This document shows, in pieces, positions 25,121 through 33,705 of a DNA stretch of 41,451 nucleotides. The notes under the pieces were generated by a model. That model had not been told where the DNA came from. It searched no databases and saw only the letters and a list, made by a program, of their open reading frames with translations. Position numbers and translations under genes: made by a program. This DNA is from Micrococcales bacterium 31B. Its GTDB lineage: Bacteria; Actinomycetota; Actinomycetes; Actinomycetales; Dermabacteraceae. The stretch covers positions 133,111 through 174,561 of the forward strand of contig JAFFTF010000008.1 in the NCBI GenBank assembly GCA_022803075.1, read 5' to 3'. The first letter of the stretch is position 1, and each line of letters starts with the position of its first letter.

Positions 25121-25882
25121 CTACCCCGCGCCCCGCCGCGCCGACTCGAAGATGCGGCGCAGCATGTCGTCGTCGATGCCGGGCAGCGCGGCGCGGTCGT
25201 CGCGCTCGCCCGCCTCGCCGTGGATCTCGATGTGCAACTGCTCCATGCGCTGGTCCAGCTGCTCGGCGGCGCGGGCCGCCTCGGTGAGGTCGGCAACGAG
25301 CCGCTCGGGCACCTCCCCCGCATACTTGTAGTTGATCTTGTGTTCGAGGCTCGCCCAGAAATCCATGGCGATGGTGCGAATCTGCACCTCCACCACCACA
25401 GGCACAGGGCCGGTCGAGAGAAACACCGGTACCTCGATGATCGCGTGCAAGCTCTTGTACCCGTTGGGCTTGGGCTGAGCGATGTAATCCTTCAGGTTCA
25501 CGAGCGTGATGTCAGACTGCGAGGTCAGCGCCTCGAGCACGCGATACGTGTCTGCGATGAAACTGCACGTGATGCGCACCCCGGCGATATCGCGCAGGTT
25601 CTCGCGAATCACGGGCAGCGTGGGTTCGAGCCCCTGCTTGAGCACCTTCGTGAAGATGCTCTCAGGAGATTTCACGCGCGAACTAACGTGCTCGATGGGG
25701 TTGTACTGGTGCAGGTGCAAGAACTCCTCGCGCAGAATCGACACCTTGGTCATCACCTCGTCGATGCCGAAGCGGTACTCCATGAGAAATCGTGAAAAGT
25801 CTTGGCGCATCTGCTGCGCGAACGATATGAGCTCGGGGTCGGTGGGAGCCGCGAGCGCTCCGGGTTTGTTGTGCTGATTCAC
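25121..25882 (-). CDS. Small alarmone synthetase (RelA/SpoT synthetase domain only)
   Basis: A 253-aa stand-alone (p)ppGpp synthetase of the RelQ/RelP type, which transfers pyrophosphate from ATP to GDP/GTP. The synthetase domain shows DIAGVRITCSF (98-108), DYIAQPKPNGYKSLH (132-146), VEVQIRT (164-170) and WASLEHKINYK (176-186). There is no HD hydrolase, TGS or ACT domain. The C-terminal helix (about 190-225) is typical of the tetramer-forming RelQ group, though this protein is some 40 residues longer than common RelQ. The start is GTG 25882 with only a weak ribosome site; a short direct repeat GCAGCGGTGAA lies just upstream and at the start. The gene appears to be monocistronic. Confidence 0.9.
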   Translation of the reverse strand: MNQHNKPGALAAPTDPELISFAQQMRQDFSRFLMEYRFGIDEVMTKVSILREEFLHLHQYNPIEHVSSRVKSPESIFTKVLKQGLEPTLPVIRENLRDIAGVRITCSFIADTYRVLEALTSQSDITLVNLKDYIAQPKPNGYKSLHAIIEVPVFLSTGPVPVVVEVQIRTIAMDFWASLEHKINYKYAGEVPERLVADLTEAARAAEQLDQRMEQLHIEIHGEAGERDDRAALPGIDDDMLRRIFESARRGAG

Positions 25883-26007
25883 CGCTGCTTCACCGCTGCT
25901 CCACTGGTCGATTGTCGAGCCAGTTTAGCGGCGAGCGAGAGCGGCCGGGGGCGAGTGGCCCGACGGCGCACCAGCGCGCCCAACGAACCCCCGACCCGGC
26001 CCCAGCG

Positions 26008-26763
26008 TTACGCGATGTGGGCTCCGAACAGAGCACCCACCACATACGTGAGCGCGAGGCCGAGCCCGCCGCCGATCACCACCCGCAGGGCGGCCTTCAC
26101 GAGGCTGCCGCCGCCGATCTTCGCACCCACGAGACCCGTGACGGCCAGCGCCACAAGCACCACCCCGTAGGTGATGGGAGCGCGCAGGTCGTGCGGGGCC
26201 AGCATGATGCTCAGCAGCGGCAGCACGCCGCCCACGAGAAACGCCAGCGCCGAACTGAACGCGGCATGCAGCGGTGAGGTAAGTTCGTCGGCGTCGATGC
26301 TGTACTCGGCGTCGAGGTGGGCCTGCACGGCGTCGCGCTCCGTGAGTTCGCGGGCCACGAGGGCCGCCGTCTCGGGCGACAGCCCGCGCTCACGGTAGGC
26401 GGCCGCGAGCCGGTCGAGCTGGGCCGCGGGCTGCGCCGCGAGCGCGCGCGTCACCGTGCGGATCGTGTGCTTCTCGCTGTCGCGACCGCTCGCCACCGAG
26501 ACGTACTCGCCGAGCGCCATCGACACGGCGCCAGCGACGAGGCCTGCGACGCCCGCCAGCAGCGCCGGGGCCGCGCTCTCCGAGGCACCGGCCACGCCGA
26601 GCACGAGACCCGCGATCGAGAGGATGCCGTCGTTCGCGCCGAGAATGCCCGCGCGCAGGGTGTTGAGCGTGCGCGCGCTGGCACCGGCGGGTTCAACCAC
26701 GGTGGCGGGCACGGCGGCAGAAACAGTAGGGCTGGGAACGAGCGAAGCGTCGATGATCGACAT
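26008..26763 (-). CDS. VIT1/CCC1 family iron/manganese transporter
   Basis: A 251-aa membrane protein of the VIT1/CCC1 family. LRAGILGANDGILSIAGLVLG opens the first membrane segment, then MALGEYVSVASGRDSE closes the second, followed by a charged cytosolic loop with Glu-rich helices (about 95-150) and three C-terminal membrane segments. The five-segment layout and the MALGEYVSV motif are diagnostic. Members move Fe(II) or Mn(II), usually out of the cytosol in bacteria. I chose ATG 26763, with AAGGAA about nine bases upstream, over the upstream in-frame start at 26787. Neighbours give no functional clue. Confidence 0.9.
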   Translation of the reverse strand: MSIIDASLVPSPTVSAAVPATVVEPAGASARTLNTLRAGILGANDGILSIAGLVLGVAGASESAAPALLAGVAGLVAGAVSMALGEYVSVASGRDSEKHTIRTVTRALAAQPAAQLDRLAAAYRERGLSPETAALVARELTERDAVQAHLDAEYSIDADELTSPLHAAFSSALAFLVGGVLPLLSIMLAPHDLRAPITYGVVLVALAVTGLVGAKIGGGSLVKAALRVVIGGGLGLALTYVVGALFGAHIA

Positions 26764-27145
26764 TGGCTTTCCTTGCGGCAGTAGCAACGTGATGTGCTCA
26801 CACTAGGGCCGCGAGAAACCCCTCGCAACGCAGGCAAGCCACTCCTAACCCAGCCCCTACCTGCATAAACGCAAGCCCGAGAGTAGCGCTGCTGAGTATG
26901 CTCAACCACGCCCTGTGGCTGCCGAAACCCGCCCAAAACGCCCCCCAAAGCGGGCAGAAAGTGGCGCGGGCCACAGGTGCGTCCCCAAGAACCGCGCGAG
27001 CAACCCCTCCAGCGCGACGCAGCCAGCCGGCCCCACCAGCACCGTGACCAGCATCACACGAGCCGCGGCGGGGTATGACAACGGCGCCGGTGGAAAACCA
27101 CCGGCGCCGTGCCGCGCGACCACCCTTACGGTGGCCCAAACCAAC
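26764..27145. other. 382-bp intergenic region between VIT1-type gene and surface protein gene
   Basis: No gene is visible on either strand beyond high-GC shadow frames. It contains the promoter side of the transporter gene (no clear -35/-10) and, near the other end, the terminator of the surface protein gene at 27081-27110. Confidence 0.5.
27081..27110 (-). terminator. Strong hairpin terminator of the surface protein gene
   Basis: A perfect 13-bp stem (27081-27093 with 27098-27110, ACGGCGCCGGTGG arms) with an AAAA/TTTT loop lies 36 bp after the minus-strand stop, followed by TTGTCAT. Confidence 0.8.
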
Positions 27146-29521
27146 CTAGTGCGCGCTCGCGAAGGCCCGCGCAATCGCGTCACGCTCGCTCGCGGGCAGT
27201 CCCGCGAGGTGTGCCTGCGTAGCCGCGGTCAGCGCGTTAACAGCGGCCGCGTTGGACGCTCCGGTGCCCGGGTTGGCCGTGAAGTATGCGTCGGCGAGCA
27301 GCACCGACGAACCGTCGGCGGCGGTAGCCGAGCCGTGCTCCACGATCACGTTGCCGTTGTTGACGACCGGCGCGTTGGCGTAGTCGACGTTCAGGCTTGT
27401 GATTCCGGCCGAGGCGAGGCTCGAAATTTCGTTTGCCTGGGCGCTGTGGTCGCCGTTAGCGTCGACCCACACCGCGAGGCCCGCGAGTTCGCTGCCGGCC
27501 ACGCGGCCGTCACCGTTGGCATCGGCGTCGGCGAGTTGCGCGAAGCCCTGACCCAGGGCTCCACCGAAGAGGTTGGCGCGCGAGGTCACGGTGCCGTCGG
27601 CGCTGGGCTTCACAAGGAACCCGTCGCCGCCCGCGAGCCAGCCCGAGGCGACCGGCGAGCCGGTGCCGAGGAGGTCGAACGTCGCGCCAGCGGGCTGAGC
27701 GTCAATGTTCGAGGTGTCGATCTGGCCGTTGCCGTTGAGGTCAAGCGAGAGCGGGCTGAGCACCACCGAGCCACAGGCCTGCAGGGTGGTCAGGTCACCC
27801 GAGGTGTAGTTGAACTCGTAGGTGCCGGCCTCGACCGCGTAGTTGCCGTTGTGGGTCCACTGCACGCTGCCGCCCGGCTTGAGGGCGTAGAGGTACTGGT
27901 TCTCCGTGTGGTTGCGCACGAAGTACACCCAGTAGCGACCCGAGGGCACGTTGGTGAACTGACGTTGAGTGCCCGTGAGCGTCTGCACGACGCCGTTGTT
28001 GGCCGCGTTGATGAGCTTCATCGTGTAGCCGTTGTCGTAGGCATCGCAGAAGCTGATGCCGATGTTCGCGGCCGACTTCTGGCGCAGGCCCGCGTCGACG
28101 CGCGTGGTCTCCTTGCCGAGCGCGAGCTGGTAGGCGCCGGTCCAACCGCCCTCGCCGTTCTGGCCCGCCTGCAGGTCCGAGTCGCCGCCCGAGAACGGCG
28201 CCCAACCCGCGGGGTACTGCCCCTCATTGAAGTCAACAAACACGCTGCCGCAGAAGTTCGAGGGCACCTCGATGCGGTAGAAACCGGTCGCGTCGGTGAC
28301 GGCGCTGCCCGCGATGGCAACACCGGGGAAGTTGGTGCCCGCCGCGTTCAGCACGCGAGCGTCCGCCCTCACTCCGCCGACGGGCTGCTCGCCCTGGTCG
28401 AACAGGCTGTTGTTGTTGGCGTCCTTCCAGACGTACCCCGAGATGGCGCAGACCTGCGGGGGCGTCTTGACGATGACCCACTGCGATCGGCTGCCGGGGT
28501 TGTTCTCGGCGACCACGGGGGTCGCGCCGGGGCGCACCTCCACGTGGTCGAGGTGCTTGCCCACGAGGGCGTCGGCGCCGGCGTAGATCGTCTGGTAGAC
28601 GACCAGCTCTTTGCCCTCGAGGCCCGCGGGCAGCGGGAACTCGACGCGAACCTCGCCGTCGCGCGTGGACGGCGTGAAAATCGTGGCCTTCGTGAACGAG
28701 GTGAGCACGTTGTCGGTCTTGTTGAAGAGCTGCGTGTGCAGCACGTAGATGGTGCCGGGGTTCAGGCCCGTGTACTTCACGACGTCGACGACGGTGCCGT
28801 TCGAGACCAACTGCTTGTCTCCGTCGGCCTTGTCGGTGGCGAGCGTCGAGAGGGTGGCGCCCGTGACGGGGCTCGTGACGACCTCTTCGGGCACGTTTCC
28901 GCTCGGCGGGGTGCCCTGGTTCGCAGCGGTGTATGCGATCTGCTGCGTCGGCGTGCCGGGCTGCACGGTGGAGGTGCCGGGGGCGGGCACGGCCACGGGA
29001 GCAATCGTGAGGTTCTGCGCGCCGCTGCCCGCGGCGATGAGGGGGTAGCCCGCCTTGATCGACGTGGGCCACGCCTCGGTGCCGTTCACCGACTGGAATG
29101 GGAAGATGTAGTTAATCACCTGTACGGTCTTGCCCGCTGCGGTGGTGGGGGCCGGGTAGGTGAGGTTCCACGAGCCGGTGCCGCCGGGGGCGGCATTGAG
29201 GACGGCGCCGTACCAGCGACTCACCTCGGCACCCGTGTTGACGTCCACGAGCTTCGAGATCATCTGGTAGCGCTGGCCCTGCTGGAGGCCGGTGTACGCC
29301 ATGGTGGTCTTGATGGTGTCGCCCACCGCGAATGACGTGCCGCCGGTGGCGGTGTTGACCGTCGTGGTGCTGGGAATGGACGCCGCGTTGGCCTCGTTGA
29401 GGCCGACCGCCACGGCAACGCCGGTGAGGGCAAGAGCCGCGGCCGCGCCGGCGGCGAGGATACGAGTTGATCGGCGCGCGGCCAGCGTGGCCTTGGCGCG
29501 CGGATAGCGCTGAGTGAGCAT
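27146..29521 (-). CDS. Secreted surface protein with VaFE-type domains, SdrD-B-like domain and EF-hand calcium region
   Basis: A 791-aa exported protein with a signal peptide of about 46 residues ending ANA-A. Two VaFE-like Ig domains follow (about 50-185 and 225-335, the second with ATDKADGDK and YTGLNPGTIYVLHTQLF). Next is an SdrD-B-like domain (ISGYVWKDANNNSLFDQGE, about 360-480, with DATGFYRIEVP), then a Trp/Tyr-rich domain. The C-terminal calcium-binding region has LDLNGNGQIDT (594-604), DADANGDGR and VWVDANGDHSAQANE, ending at DAYF and an Ala-rich tail. No LPxTG sorting motif or membrane anchor is visible, although VaFE proteins are usually pilin or wall-anchored adhesins. AAGGA six bases before ATG 29521 decided the start. 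The right end of this window holds a second protein with the same C-terminus. Adhesion is inferred. Confidence 0.88.
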   Translation of the reverse strand: MLTQRYPRAKATLAARRSTRILAAGAAAALALTGVAVAVGLNEANAASIPSTTTVNTATGGTSFAVGDTIKTTMAYTGLQQGQRYQMISKLVDVNTGAEVSRWYGAVLNAAPGGTGSWNLTYPAPTTAAGKTVQVINYIFPFQSVNGTEAWPTSIKAGYPLIAAGSGAQNLTIAPVAVPAPGTSTVQPGTPTQQIAYTAANQGTPPSGNVPEEVVTSPVTGATLSTLATDKADGDKQLVSNGTVVDVVKYTGLNPGTIYVLHTQLFNKTDNVLTSFTKATIFTPSTRDGEVRVEFPLPAGLEGKELVVYQTIYAGADALVGKHLDHVEVRPGATPVVAENNPGSRSQWVIVKTPPQVCAISGYVWKDANNNSLFDQGEQPVGGVRADARVLNAAGTNFPGVAIAGSAVTDATGFYRIEVPSNFCGSVFVDFNEGQYPAGWAPFSGGDSDLQAGQNGEGGWTGAYQLALGKETTRVDAGLRQKSAANIGISFCDAYDNGYTMKLINAANNGVVQTLTGTQRQFTNVPSGRYWVYFVRNHTENQYLYALKPGGSVQWTHNGNYAVEAGTYEFNYTSGDLTTLQACGSVVLSPLSLDLNGNGQIDTSNIDAQPAGATFDLLGTGSPVASGWLAGGDGFLVKPSADGTVTSRANLFGGALGQGFAQLADADANGDGRVAGSELAGLAVWVDANGDHSAQANEISSLASAGITSLNVDYANAPVVNNGNVIVEHGSATAADGSSVLLADAYFTANPGTGASNAAAVNALTAATQAHLAGLPASERDAIARAFASAH

Positions 29522-29915
29522 GGGGGTTCCTTGAGCAGAAGCATGCGGCGGGGCCGCAGTGGGCACGCTCAATCTAGGCCCTGCTCAACAAAATATTCAA
29601 CTATTATAGAAGTTACACAGAGATACGATGCCGACCTTCACATGTGCGCATCCCATCTACCGCATTAACCTGCCGCGCCGCGCCCGAGCCGCCCCCAACC
29701 TGCTGCGATTGGCTCTCTGGCCGCCTCCCGGGCAGCCAGGGTGGTGACCAGAGGCAACCTTTCGCAGCTTTTTGTGGTTGCGCGGGGCCGCGCCCCGTCA
29801 CCCACTGTGACAAATCGAAACCCAAGGCCCAAAATCTCTATCAAACCGTTATGTAATTGTGCACCGAACCGCCCTTGAACCGACCCTCAACCAACCTGAA
29901 CCGGCCCTGGCACCC
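29522..29915. other. 394-bp intergenic region upstream of the surface protein gene
   Basis: A minus-strand -10 element TATAAT lies at 29603-29608 in an AT-rich patch, with no convincing -35, so it probably drives the surface protein gene with a leader of about 75 bases. The Gfo/Idh side carries three short direct repeats (listed separately). No gene is visible. Confidence 0.5.
29866..29908. repeat. Three GAACCGnCCCT direct repeats
   Basis: GAACCGCCCT at 29866, GAACCGACCCT at 29877 and GAACCGGCCCT at 29898 are 11 and 21 bases apart, close to one and two DNA helical turns. They lie just past the stop of the Gfo/Idh gene. The role is unknown. Confidence 0.45.
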
Positions 29916-31091
29916 CTACCGCACGAGCGGCGGCACCTCCACGGTGCTCTCAACAGCAACCGCGCTCCCCTCGTCGGCCGAGCGCAACACCGCGGTCATC
30001 ACCTCAAGCGAGTGATAGGCAAGCTCACCCGAGGCGCGCAGCTCGCCGCCCCGAATCGCCAGGTCAGCCAGCCCATAGCCGCGGGCCGCCTCGGCAAAGC
30101 CTGCCGACGGTGCCAACTCGGCCCAGTCGCGTCCGGCCTTACGGTCCTCCAGCGTGAGCAGGTACGCGGGCCCGTGAAAGTGATTCGGGTCGGGCACCAC
30201 GAGCGACGCGAGCGTGCCGTGCACCTCGATGTTGGGCGCCTTCGTGCCCACCACGTCAAAGCTCATGACGAGGGTCGAGATCGCGCCACTCGCGTGCGTG
30301 AGCGTGCCCGTGACGTGCGTATACGTGCTCACGGGAATCACCTCGCCCGCGCGCTCCCCCGAACCAATCACGCGCTCGGAGCGCAGCTGCGACGCCGCCC
30401 CCGTCACCCGCGTGACCGGCCCCAGCATGTGCACGAGCGCGCTCACGTAGTACGGCCCCATGTCGAGCAGCGGCCCACCGCCGGGAACGTAGTAGAAATC
30501 AGGGTTGGGGTGCCACAGCTCGTGGCCCGGGCACACCATCGTCGCGGTCGCGGCTACGGGCGTGCCAATGGCACCGTCCTCGATCGCGGCGCGCGCGGTC
30601 TGCACCCCCGTGCCGAGCACGGTATCGGGGGCGCACCCCACCACGAGACCCTTCGCGGACGCCTCGGCGAGCACCTTGGCAGCGTCGCCCAGCTCGGCCG
30701 CGAGCGGCTTTTCGCCGTAGACGTGCTTGCCCGCGGCGAGGGCGCGCAGGGCCACGTCGGCGTGCGCCGCGGGAATGGTCAGGTTCAGCACCACGTCAAC
30801 ATCGTCGGCCGCGAGCAACTCGTCCACCGAGAGGGCCCGCACTCCGCGCGACGCGGGGTACGGTTGCGCTGCGACGGCCTCGGCGCGCGCGACGTCGAGG
30901 TCGGCCACCGCCACGAGATGCAGCGCCTGCTCGAGCCGCGGGAACGAATCAAGATACTGCTGCACGATCGCGCCGCAGCCGATCACGCCCACGCGCAGCG
31001 GCTTCTCGGCCGCTCCGATCTGCACGGGAGCGCCCACGCGCTCCCCCAGTGCCGCGCCCTCGCGGGCCTCCACACTTACCGGCTCGCCCAC
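29916..31091 (-). CDS. Gfo/Idh/MocA family oxidoreductase
   Basis: A 391-aa NAD(P)-dependent sugar oxidoreductase. The Rossmann fold begins LRVGVIGCGAIVQQYL (32-47), the conserved Lys motif is GEKPLA (126-131), and the substrate domain shows GGGPLLDMGPYYVSALVHMLG. GTG 31091 lies inside the ThuA gene (16-bp overlap) but has AAGGGG six bases upstream, so I kept it. The first 30 residues are extra compared with typical members, and a GTG six codons later is a possible alternative. It is last in the operon with ThuA and the ABC permeases, so it probably oxidises the imported sugar. Confidence 0.88.
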   Translation of the reverse strand: MGEPVSVEAREGAALGERVGAPVQIGAAEKPLRVGVIGCGAIVQQYLDSFPRLEQALHLVAVADLDVARAEAVAAQPYPASRGVRALSVDELLAADDVDVVLNLTIPAAHADVALRALAAGKHVYGEKPLAAELGDAAKVLAEASAKGLVVGCAPDTVLGTGVQTARAAIEDGAIGTPVAATATMVCPGHELWHPNPDFYYVPGGGPLLDMGPYYVSALVHMLGPVTRVTGAASQLRSERVIGSGERAGEVIPVSTYTHVTGTLTHASGAISTLVMSFDVVGTKAPNIEVHGTLASLVVPDPNHFHGPAYLLTLEDRKAGRDWAELAPSAGFAEAARGYGLADLAIRGGELRASGELAYHSLEVMTAVLRSADEGSAVAVESTVEVPPLVR

Positions 31092-31786
31092 AGCATGCCC
31101 CTTTCAATCAGCGTCTTCACGGTCGGGTGTTCCAAGATTTCTACGCGGTGCCCCGGGGTCGCCACGAAGATGCGGCCCTTGCCCCACTGCCGCGTCCACA
31201 CGGCGGGTGAGGTCACCTCGCGGGTCCACGGGTCCCACTCGCGCTTCTTTTGCGTCGTGGTGGCGAGCGGGTCGATGTACGTATCGGCGAGCACCCAGTA
31301 CTGCTCGGTGACGAGGTCGAAATCGTCGAGCCCCGCCGTGATCTCGTGCTGCACGCCGTTGAACTCGATGCGATGCGGCATGTAGTTGTCGCTCATCTCG
31401 CCGATGCGTTCGCTCTCGTGCTTGCCAGGGTGGCACGCGAACTGCCCGCCGATGAGATGCAGGTAGTCGCTGTTATTGCGGTACGAATCGGCGATGCCAC
31501 CGTGCCAGCCCGCCATGCCGGTGCCGTTCTCGATCGCGGTGCGCAGGCCCGCGAACTCCTCGGGCGTAATGGTCGACATGGTCATGCACTGCACGATGAG
31601 GTCAACGCGAGACATGTAGCTGGCGCTCGCGTAGGGGGCGGGAGAGTCGAAAATGTCGACCTCAAACCCCTGCGCCTCAAGAAACGGTACGAACAGATTG
31701 GTGGCTTCGACGGGCTGGTGCCCGTCCCAGCCGCCGCGCACGATCAGGGCGCGGCGCGGGCGTGCCGAGGGGGTCGAGGGTGCCAA
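31076..31786 (-). CDS. ThuA domain protein (class I glutamine amidotransferase-like fold)
   Basis: A 236-aa ThuA family protein, found with trehalose or related disaccharide utilisation genes; the reaction is not established for most members, and some work with keto-sugar dehydrogenases. Family marks are ALIVRGGWDGHQP near the N-terminus, GMAGWHGGIADSYRNN in the middle and IFVATPGHRVE near the end. The start is TTG 31786, supported by AGGAGA five bases upstream; no ATG or GTG is better placed. The stop overlaps the Gfo/Idh start. ThuA next to a Gfo/Idh dehydrogenase is a common pairing. Confidence 0.87.
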   Translation of the reverse strand: MAPSTPSARPRRALIVRGGWDGHQPVEATNLFVPFLEAQGFEVDIFDSPAPYASASYMSRVDLIVQCMTMSTITPEEFAGLRTAIENGTGMAGWHGGIADSYRNNSDYLHLIGGQFACHPGKHESERIGEMSDNYMPHRIEFNGVQHEITAGLDDFDLVTEQYWVLADTYIDPLATTTQKKREWDPWTREVTSPAVWTRQWGKGRIFVATPGHRVEILEHPTVKTLIERGMLWASR

Positions 31787-31810
31787 GGGCTCTCCTGGTG
31801 ATTAAAAGGG

Positions 31811-31861
31811 GTGGACGCGCGTGGGGGGCGCGGGCAGCCAACGGGCCACCCGCGCGTCCAC
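31811..31861 (-). terminator. Intercistronic hairpin between permease and ThuA
   Basis: A perfect 11-bp inverted repeat (GTGGACGCGCG at 31811-31821 with its complement at 31851-31861) encloses a GC-rich loop. On the minus strand it is followed by CCCCTTTTAAT. It lies 7 bp after the permease stop and may partly terminate or protect the upstream message. It belongs to the GGACGCGCGGGT repeat family in this window. Confidence 0.6.
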
Positions 31862-31867
31862 AATTGC

Positions 31868-32749
31868 TTACTTGCTGAAGCCCGCCGTGAGGCCGCTGAT
31901 GAGCTGGCGGCGACCGAGCACGTACAGCACCACAATGGGCAGCGTCGTGAGCACGACCGACGCGAGCACGGCGGGAATGTTCACGCTGTACTGCGACTGG
32001 AACGACCACAGGGCGAGGGGCAGTACGCGCAGGTCGGGGCTCTGCGTGAGGATCAACGGCAGCAAGAACCCGTTCCACACGTTGAGGGCGTTATAGATGG
32101 TCACGGTCGTGATCGCGGGTCGCGTGAGCGGCAGCGCGAGCTGGATCATCATCTGCCACTCGGTGGCGCCGTCGACGCGCATCGATTCGAACAACTCGCG
32201 CGGCACGTCGCGCAGGAAGTTCGACAAGATCAGCACGGTCAGGGGTATGCCGAACGCGATCGACGGGATGATGATCGCCGCGAGCGTGTCGTACATGTTG
32301 CTGCGCGTGATCATCCAGTACAGCGGGATGATCGTCGCCTGCAACGGGATCGTGAGGCCCATGATGAACACGCCGTTGGTGAACTTCAAGAAGCCGTTTT
32401 GGTTGCGAATGATGGCATACGCCGCCATGAAGCTGACGATCACCATGGGCACGACCGCGCCGACGGTCACGAGGAGGCTGTTCAGAAAGAACCGCGGAAA
32501 ACCGGCGGCGAGCACGTCTGAATAGTTCTGCATCGTGGGGCTCGCGGGCAGGGCCAGCGGGTTCGCGCCGAAGTAATCGGACTGAAGTTTCAAGCTCGTA
32601 ACGACGATGTAGTAGATCGGCACGATGATGATGAGCAGCCATACCCAGCCGGCCAGGCCGCCCGCGTAGTTGGCGTGTCGCCAGCGGTTGCCGGTGGTGC
32701 GGTTACGGGTTGCGGACGCTCCGGGGGCACTTTGAGTTGCCACGGCCAT
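31868..32749 (-). CDS. ABC sugar transporter permease (MalG-like)
   Basis: A 293-aa permease with six membrane segments (first about residues 33-55), the EAA-type loop FESMRVDGATEWQMM and the C-terminal LISGLTAGFSK typical of the MalG group. It begins two bases after the stop of the partner permease, with GGAG about eight bases before its ATG. It forms the import channel with that partner and is served by the two binding proteins upstream. Confidence 0.92.
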   Translation of the reverse strand: MAVATQSAPGASATRNRTTGNRWRHANYAGGLAGWVWLLIIIVPIYYIVVTSLKLQSDYFGANPLALPASPTMQNYSDVLAAGFPRFFLNSLLVTVGAVVPMVIVSFMAAYAIIRNQNGFLKFTNGVFIMGLTIPLQATIIPLYWMITRSNMYDTLAAIIIPSIAFGIPLTVLILSNFLRDVPRELFESMRVDGATEWQMMIQLALPLTRPAITTVTIYNALNVWNGFLLPLILTQSPDLRVLPLALWSFQSQYSVNIPAVLASVVLTTLPIVVLYVLGRRQLISGLTAGFSK

Positions 32750-32751
32750 TT

Positions 32752-33699
32752 TTACGCTCCGTCCATTTGGCTGGCGGTGTTGTCTTTGCCGCCGAGTCGG
32801 CGCAGCAGGAGACTGAGCGCGAGGCCCAGCAGCACGAGCAGCACGGCGATGGCGCTCGCGACACCCATCTCGTTAGCTTTGAAGCCCGTGAGATACATGT
32901 CGAGGGCGAGCACGCGCGTGCCGTCGCCGGGGCCGCCCTGCGTGAGCACGTAGATCAGGTCGAACGAGGTCAACGAGCCGACGACCATGAGGGTTGTCGA
33001 CGTGATCATGGTGTACTTCAACTGCGGCAGGGTGATCGAGAAGAACTGGCGCACGCGGCCGGCCCCGTCGATCGCGGCGGCCTCGTACATCGACCTCGGC
33101 ACCTGGCGGATGGCACCCTGGTAAATCAGGGTGTGGAACGGAATGAACTGCCAGGCGAGAATGAAGATCACGACACCCACGGCGAGGTTGGATTCGCCGA
33201 GCCAGTTCTGCGCGAGGAACGGCAGGCCGAGACCCGCGCCCAGCCCGAAGTTCGGGTCGAGCAGTGCCTTATACGCGGTCGAGATGGCGGCGGACGAGAA
33301 CAGCAGGGGTAAGAAGTACAGCACCGCGAGGAACGCGCGGTACTTCTGGTGCCCCGCGATGAACACACCGATCAAGATCGCGATGGGCGTCTGCACGGCC
33401 CACGAGATCACCATGATGACGATAGTGAGGCCGAGGGCACGCCACGTGCCGGGGCTTTGCAGCACCTCGGCCCAGTTGGCGATGCCCGATGGCGTGATCT
33501 CGCCGATGCCGTCCCAGGTGGTGAAGCTGAGGCCGAGCACGCCGAGCAGGGGCACGACGGCGAAGAGCGTGAACAGGGCGAGCGCGGGGATAGCCATCCA
33601 CGTGACGTTGCCGTTCGCGCCGACCCCGCCCTTCGCGGCGCCCGGGCGCTTGCGGCGCTCGGGCGGCGCGGGCGCCTTGTCGAGAGTTACGGTGGCCAT
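32752..33699 (-). CDS. ABC sugar transporter permease (MalF-like)
   Basis: A 315-aa permease with a basic N-terminus, six membrane segments (first about 35-58) and the EAA loop YEAAAIDGAGRVRQF. FDLIYVLTQGGPGDGTRVL near the C-terminus is characteristic of CUT1 MalF-type subunits. It begins six bases after the stop of the first binding protein, so the genes form one operon. Confidence 0.92.
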   Translation of the reverse strand: MATVTLDKAPAPPERRKRPGAAKGGVGANGNVTWMAIPALALFTLFAVVPLLGVLGLSFTTWDGIGEITPSGIANWAEVLQSPGTWRALGLTIVIMVISWAVQTPIAILIGVFIAGHQKYRAFLAVLYFLPLLFSSAAISTAYKALLDPNFGLGAGLGLPFLAQNWLGESNLAVGVVIFILAWQFIPFHTLIYQGAIRQVPRSMYEAAAIDGAGRVRQFFSITLPQLKYTMITSTTLMVVGSLTSFDLIYVLTQGGPGDGTRVLALDMYLTGFKANEMGVASAIAVLLVLLGLALSLLLRRLGGKDNTASQMDGA

Positions 33700-33705
33700 G
33701 TCGGG

